Positions 44,867 through 48,987 of a DNA stretch of 48,987 nt are shown in pieces. This stretch comes from Deltaproteobacteria bacterium. Lineage in GTDB: Bacteria > Desulfobacterota > JAFDED01. The notes under the pieces are model-generated. The model made no database searches. It saw nothing but the letters and a program-made list of their open reading frames with translations, and had not been told where the DNA came from. The stretch lies in the NCBI GenBank assembly GCA_019310535.1, contig JAFDED010000038.1, forward strand, positions 1 through 48,987, given 5' to 3'. A program made the translations under genes and the position numbers. The first letter of the stretch is position 1. Every line of letters begins with the position of its first letter.

Positions 44867-45619
44867 TTACTTAACATGGCCGCCTCCATCCACCGGCAAG
44901 AGAACGCCTGTGACCCACGAGGATTCATCCGAGGCCAAATAAACGGCGGCGTATGCGATATCTTCCGGCTTTCCCCTCATACCCAGGGGATAAAGTTTAC
45001 TGACCTCTTCCCAATCACCACCGGGTGCCTGCAAGTGTTTCACCAAATCGGTCAGAACTCTACCGGGGCAGATCGCGTTCACGCGAACATTATAGGGAGC
45101 ACAGTCGATGGCTAAACACTTAGTGAGTTGATTCACTCCACCTTTTGAAGCGGCGTAGGGAATTCTTTTTTTGAGACCAATCAGGCCGGCCAAAGAAGAA
45201 TTGATTATAATGGACCCGCCGCCATTTTCGATCATCGGAGGGATACTGTATTTGCAGGTCAAAAAAACCCCCGTCAAATTTGTATCCAGGGTTTTTTGCC
45301 AATTTTTTTCTGTGGTGTCAAGTATGGTAGTCCTGGAAGGATTAATCCCCGCGTTTGCAAAAACAACGTCTAGCTTCCCATAAGCAGACAGGGTCTTTTC
45401 TACTAAAGCTTTGATCTGATCAACCTTCATGACATCGGCTTGATGATAGATTGCCTCTCCTCCTTCCGCGGTGATTAGATCAACAACCTGGCTGATAGGC
45501 TCTGATCTGCGTCCTGCAGCGACAACCCTGGCCCCTTCTTTAGCAAACATAAGAGAGGTCGCCCGGCCGATGCCACTTCCCGCTCCGGTTATTATAGCCA
45601 CTTTTCCTTCCAATCGCAT
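44867..45619 (-). CDS. Short-chain dehydrogenase/reductase (SDR)
   Basis: 250 residues of the classical SDR type. TGAGSGIGRA (residues 11-20) binds NAD(P); ADV near 61, NAG 89-91, the catalytic Ser in INSSLAG (141/142), Tyr 155 and Lys 159 (YAASK) and the C-terminal LPVDGGGHVK are all present. The ATG at 45619 has AAGGTGAG upstream; a GTG three codons earlier is an alternative start. It is likely to oxidise a hydroxyacyl-CoA or another alcohol. It lies between the TRAP-TAXI permease and the carboxyltransferase on the same strand. Confidence 0.92.
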   Translation of the reverse strand: MRLEGKVAIITGAGSGIGRATSLMFAKEGARVVAAGRRSEPISQVVDLITAEGGEAIYHQADVMKVDQIKALVEKTLSAYGKLDVVFANAGINPSRTTILDTTEKNWQKTLDTNLTGVFLTCKYSIPPMIENGGGSIIINSSLAGLIGLKKRIPYAASKGGVNQLTKCLAIDCAPYNVRVNAICPGRVLTDLVKHLQAPGGDWEEVSKLYPLGMRGKPEDIAYAAVYLASDESSWVTGVLLPVDGGGHVK

Positions 45620-45877
45620 GGAACTCACCTTTTTCTAAGAAGATTAAAAGTCCTTAAACCTTAAGTCATCTTTGATTGCCGCAGCTCTTGAAGCTCAATC
45701 CCCGACATGCCAAGCCATGAGGAAAGAACTCCTTCAGTATACCCACCCACGTCCGGACAGGCCTTCTCGATTCGACAGGAATATCTTGAGAACTTCAAAT
45801 GGAGTAAGACGAAAGGCGTATCCAATCTAAAAGAGACCTCTATTCAAAACAAACAGTGCAATCATACCGTGTATCCA

Positions 45878-47680
45878 TCAATCGCTCTTTTGAGGATCAC
45901 TTTTTGCGACCTCGATTTCCAGCCTGCTGCCCAACAGGGGAAAAGAGGGCAGGTACATTTGGCTCACCCAGCCCAAAACGACCATAACCAACCCGAGCCC
46001 ATCGGTGGTCACACTCGGGTAAAGCAAAAAGCTTCCGCCGGCCGCAAAAAGAAGGCGCTCCAGTATGGTGGAGGGTTTCTGGAAAAACCCCGCCACGGCC
46101 GTTGATAAAAAGAGTGTCCCAACAGCCGCGGTGAAGCTTGTCATAAGCACAACGGAAAGGTCTCCCTTCATCAACAACGCAGAGTGGAAGACGAAGAAAT
46201 AGGGCAAAAGATAAGCGGCAATACACAGGCCCATAGCTTTGACTGCCATGCGCAACCAGTTGCCGCCGGCAATGGTTACAGCAGTATATATTGCGACACA
46301 AACCGGCGGGCTGAGATTTGCCAGTACGGCGAAATAGAAGATAAACAAATGCCCGGCTAATCCTGGAATTCCCAGGCCAATCAACGCTGTTCCCAGCACT
46401 GCACCGGATATGATATATGCCGCGGTAGTCGGCATGCCCATGCCCAGCAACATGGTGGTGAACATTGTTGCGATGAGGGCGAACATAATATTAAAGCCGG
46501 CTAAGCCTAAAATGACTTCAGACATCTTAACCGCCAAGCCAGTTAAGGAAATCAACGAAACGGCCATTTGAACACAAACCGCCATGACCATCAGATAGGT
46601 TAAGGCGGTAGTCGTTCCTGAGAAAAAGGCCTTACCTAAGGTCTTGATTCGTTCCCGAATCTCCTTGGATGATAGCGGGCCACCCATCAGCAAAAATACG
46701 ACCACGGTCGCCATCAGCGCCCAGCCGGCAGCCATCTGAGGCGGCATGAGCCGGATAAGAAGATAGAGAAGAATGCCGATTGGAATGGAGAAACCCACCA
46801 TATTATGCAGCGAGAATATGTCCTTTGCTTTGGGGACGAGTTCTGCCGGCAGTTTGCCCAGCCCAAGCTTTTTGGCAAAAAAATAGACACCGCAACCCAC
46901 CCCAAAGAAGTAAATGAGGGCGGGAATGATGGCGGCTACGACCACGTAAAGGTAGGGAATGCCAAGAATCTCAGCCATTACAAAGGCTCCAACCCCCATG
47001 ATCGGTGGCATAATTTGTCCACCGCAGGAAGCGGAAGCCTCGATGGCCCCGGCTAATTCGTTTTTATAGCCCAGCCCTTTCATGGTGGGGATGGTGAAGG
47101 TGCCCGTAGTTGCCACATTGGCTACAGCCGAGCCGGAGAGCATTCCAAAAAAGGCACTGGATAAGACGGCAATTAGCCCGGCACCGCCCTGAACCCGCCC
47201 TCCGAAAAATCGTGCCAGATCCATAAATGTTTTGCCGACTCCTGTCGCGAGCAAAACCGGCCCAAGGATAAGGAAGACAGCAATCACACGACTTGTTAAA
47301 TCGGTCAGCAATCCCCAATATCCTTCAGTCATCATATAAAAATGGTAAAGGATTTCTATGAGCGAAAAGCCGGGATGGCCGAAAAAGCCGGGAATAAAAT
47401 GCCCGAAAAGTGCATAAATCAGGAAAGTGGATACCAAAATGGGTATGATGTTTCCCGTGGTTCGTCTGGTACCCTCCAAGAGAAGGATTGCCAGAATGGC
47501 ACTGAAAACGAGTTCGTATGATTTATACATCCACCGCTGCTTGGCGATTTCCTCCCAGTTATAAAGGACGTAAATACAAACGACGATACTGGCGATCATC
47601 AGGAAAACATCAAGCACCGCCGGAGAATCCTTTTTTCCAAAGAGGACTCTGTCTAGGAGGCATGAAGACCTTGAAAGCAA
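45878..47680 (-). CDS. TRAP transporter fused permease (TAXI-type), 5'-truncated
   Basis: 600 residues from the first usable start, with about 16 hydrophobic segments. It is the 4TM+12TM fused DctQM permease: GGAGLIAVLSSAFFGMLSGS, AIEASASCGGQIMPPIMGVG and MGMPTTAAYIISGAVLGTAL are family hallmarks. The true N-terminus continues in the same frame upstream to about 47812 (VCLVLYTFLLGAWHPV), where it runs out of frame with the receptor fragment, so the natural start is lost. The C-terminal section after the 12TM part is complete. Whether a TTG near 47680 restores expression is unknown. Confidence 0.82.
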   Translation of the reverse strand: MLSRSSCLLDRVLFGKKDSPAVLDVFLMIASIVVCIYVLYNWEEIAKQRWMYKSYELVFSAILAILLLEGTRRTTGNIIPILVSTFLIYALFGHFIPGFFGHPGFSLIEILYHFYMMTEGYWGLLTDLTSRVIAVFLILGPVLLATGVGKTFMDLARFFGGRVQGGAGLIAVLSSAFFGMLSGSAVANVATTGTFTIPTMKGLGYKNELAGAIEASASCGGQIMPPIMGVGAFVMAEILGIPYLYVVVAAIIPALIYFFGVGCGVYFFAKKLGLGKLPAELVPKAKDIFSLHNMVGFSIPIGILLYLLIRLMPPQMAAGWALMATVVVFLLMGGPLSSKEIRERIKTLGKAFFSGTTTALTYLMVMAVCVQMAVSLISLTGLAVKMSEVILGLAGFNIMFALIATMFTTMLLGMGMPTTAAYIISGAVLGTALIGLGIPGLAGHLFIFYFAVLANLSPPVCVAIYTAVTIAGGNWLRMAVKAMGLCIAAYLLPYFFVFHSALLMKGDLSVVLMTSFTAAVGTLFLSTAVAGFFQKPSTILERLLFAAGGSFLLYPSVTTDGLGLVMVVLGWVSQMYLPSFPLLGSRLEIEVAKSDPQKSD

Positions 47681-47684
47681 CCGT

Positions 47685-48014
47685 TCACTGCTCAGCGGAT
47701 AGATGAGAAAAACCAGGGCCAGTCCAATGCTTAAAAAAATGGCACCCTGTAGAACCGGATGCCATGCGCCAAGTAAAAACGTGTAGAGGACAAGACAAAC
47801 CCACCCAGCCCCCGGTCTCCACGACCGTCATCTGGATCTCCTTGCGATAAGCCTGGTTAACAGCCTTTGCAAGTATTACACAAATGCCGTACCCGTTTGA
47901 CCTGACGCTTGTCGCCCCCCACTTCAGACGGACCACAGCAGAAGCTGTAAATGTATAAAGGCTGGTCGCGACAAAGACTGACAATAAAACCAAAAATAAC
48001 ATTCTCTTTTTCAT
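47685..48014 (-). pseudogene. TAXI solute-receptor fragment fused to the permease by a deletion
   Basis: A signal peptide (MLFLVLLSVFVATSLYTFTA) and a receptor start (WGATSVRSNGYGICVILAKA up to MTVVETGG) match the first about 65 residues of TAXI-family TRAP receptors, which are about 320 long. After ETGG the sequence is permease sequence in another frame, so the frame ends as nonsense. AAAGGAAG precedes the ATG. A deletion of about 0.8 kb is the simplest explanation, removing the rest of the receptor and the permease start. The transporter as encoded cannot work without a receptor from elsewhere. Confidence 0.8.
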
Positions 48015-48369
48015 TGCGCTCGCTTCCTTTAGAATTGGTATTTTTGTCTCATCTCATAACTCCATAGATATGTTTTTCCGACTTTTCCCGGCAGAACCCG
48101 GATGCACGGGCAAAAAGCCCTCTTTTTCGCTGAAATGATGGCCTCTATGACACTCTGCAAGGAAACGTAATAACTCTCCTCCGCTTGGATATGTGGCTAA
48201 CGGTTCACCCAATGCGCGCTTAATACATCTAACCCTACCTTATCGATACTCACCAATTTTTTTTCAACTGAACCAGTAATTGTCAATGATTGAAAATTTT
48301 GTGAGGCTGTAGGAATGAAAGCTGTGAGTCCCCATTTCTCCAAAGCATTAGCTTTACTAAGAGTCTAGG
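48015..48369. other. Upstream region of the TRAP-TAXI remnant
   Basis: 355 bp, no gene supported. It should contain the promoter of the minus-strand group. Nothing else distinctive was seen. Confidence 0.4.
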
Positions 48370-48502
48370 TAGAAAATAGAAGTTAGAGATATTGTGAATA
48401 ATAATTTAAAAGTAATATTATTATATGGTTATGCAGTTAACCCGTACAGCCGCCCGATCATTTTCATGCTCTGCGGGTGCAGCCCTACATGACAATTACT
48501 TT
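48370..48502 (+). repeat. Copy C of the 130-bp dispersed repeat
   Basis: TAGAAAATAGAAGTTAGAG, AATTTAAAAGTAATATTATT, GGTTATGCAGTTAACCCGTA and CATTTTCATGCTCTGCGGGT match copies A and B, with a few substitutions. Confidence 0.85.
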
Positions 48503-48873
48503 TTATCCAGCCACACGTGTCAAATTTTAAGAAGGTTTTTCATGCCTCTTTCAACGGCAACAACTTTTCTCAAACCTTGAATTTGAGCGGTGGGGATATT
48601 ATCCAGTTATTTCTTAACGGCTGAAATACGGGGAAAGGGGACCTTTTTTCAACGTCTGAAGCAAGTGATGTTTGCTGGCAGATTCGGATGCAGATCACCG
48701 GATAATGAGGGTTCTTTTGCGCGCTTCAGTGATTTAATTTAGAGCTACTAAATGAGAGCACTTATCGATCCCAGCAACCCGATAAAGCAAAGGCATAACA
48801 AATCATTCTGTATAAGTGTGCTTTATTTTGAGCATAAAAAATGCCTATGTCAAGAAAAAAAATTCACCTTGAT
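48503..48873. other. Right-end region without a recognised gene
   Basis: A short ORF, MPMSRKKIHLDNGKRNEHGI and onward, starts at 48841 and ends in the terminal repeat at 48975. A hairpin CTTATCG...CGATAA at about 48761-48786 precedes it. Neither could be assigned to a family. Confidence 0.35.
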
Positions 48874-48986
48874 AATGGGAAACGGAACGAACATGGTATC
48901 CCCCTGGTCAGGATAAAAGTTATGGGTAAGGAAGGATGGAAGGAAATACAGCAATGGGTGCAGAGGCAACAATAAGAGAGGATTTG
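48874..48986. repeat. Right copy of 113-bp terminal inverted repeat
   Basis: Exact reverse complement of 1-113. It codes the same peptide tail on the plus strand (GIPLVRIKVMGKEGWKEIQQ, then WVQRQQ and a TAA at 48973-48975), so both copies read outward from the window. Confidence 0.9.
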
Positions 48987-48987
48987 C

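Noticed and set aside
48755..48795. Riboswitch-like stem with CAGCAACC loop near the right end
   Set aside because: Only one short stem (CTTATCG/CGATAA) is visible; the conserved core of SAM or other riboswitches is absent and no full gene follows.

Overview
The window looks like a chromosomal contig from an anaerobic deltaproteobacterium-like organism (Desulfobacterota in the broad sense). This is inferred from gene content only: a dissimilatory-type sulfate adenylyltransferase, a corrinoid methyltransferase operon with an MttB homologue, several TRAP transporters beside acyl-CoA enzymes, an F-type ATP synthase with paired b and b' subunits, a DUF4911-like protein and a small bacterial RRM protein. 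No rRNA, tRNA, CRISPR array or phage module was seen. The two ends carry the same 113-bp sequence in inverted orientation, so the contig probably stops inside a dispersed repeat.

Layout. 0.3-3.9 kb: a plus-strand set of purine nucleoside phosphorylase and two tandem MTA/SAH-deaminase paralogues, which together could salvage methylthioadenosine or 5'-deoxyadenosine. 3.9-6.4 kb: a decayed ISL3-type transposase, an RRM protein, a DUF4911-like protein and an unidentified broken gene. 6.4-9.6 kb (minus): recJ, a lipoprotein and a TetR-type regulator. 9.6-10.3 kb: a dispersed repeat and a second transposase remnant. 10.3-18.2 kb (minus): a complete ATP synthase operon (AtpI/Z-like, a, c, b', b, delta, alpha, gamma, beta, epsilon), interrupted between gamma and beta by a palindrome-rich 378-bp gap.

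18.2-24.8 kb: sat and a class IV aminotransferase on the plus strand, converging on a minus-strand operon of corrinoid protein, non-pyrrolysine MttB homologue and threonine-synthase-like enzyme. 25.3-28.2 kb: a secreted purple-acid-phosphatase-like enzyme, then an orphan E1-beta subunit sitting between gene fragments.

28.4-45.6 kb is a catabolic neighbourhood: two acyl-CoA synthetases, a double-hotdog MaoC-like protein, a two-subunit aconitase X encoded behind a complete DctPQM TRAP transporter, a CaiB/BaiF CoA-transferase, an acyl-CoA carboxyltransferase and an SDR. The most economical reading is uptake of an organic acid, activation to a CoA thioester, and dehydration/hydration and redox steps; the substrate is unknown. 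A separate envelope pair (L,D-transpeptidase plus a Braun-like lipoprotein, overlapping by 4 bp) lies at 41-42.4 kb. The right end holds a TAXI-type TRAP system in which a deletion has joined the receptor's N-terminus to the permease.

Decay is a theme: two transposase remnants, four other gene fragments, a deletion fusion, a roughly 130-bp repeat in three copies plus one partial, and several orphan subunits.
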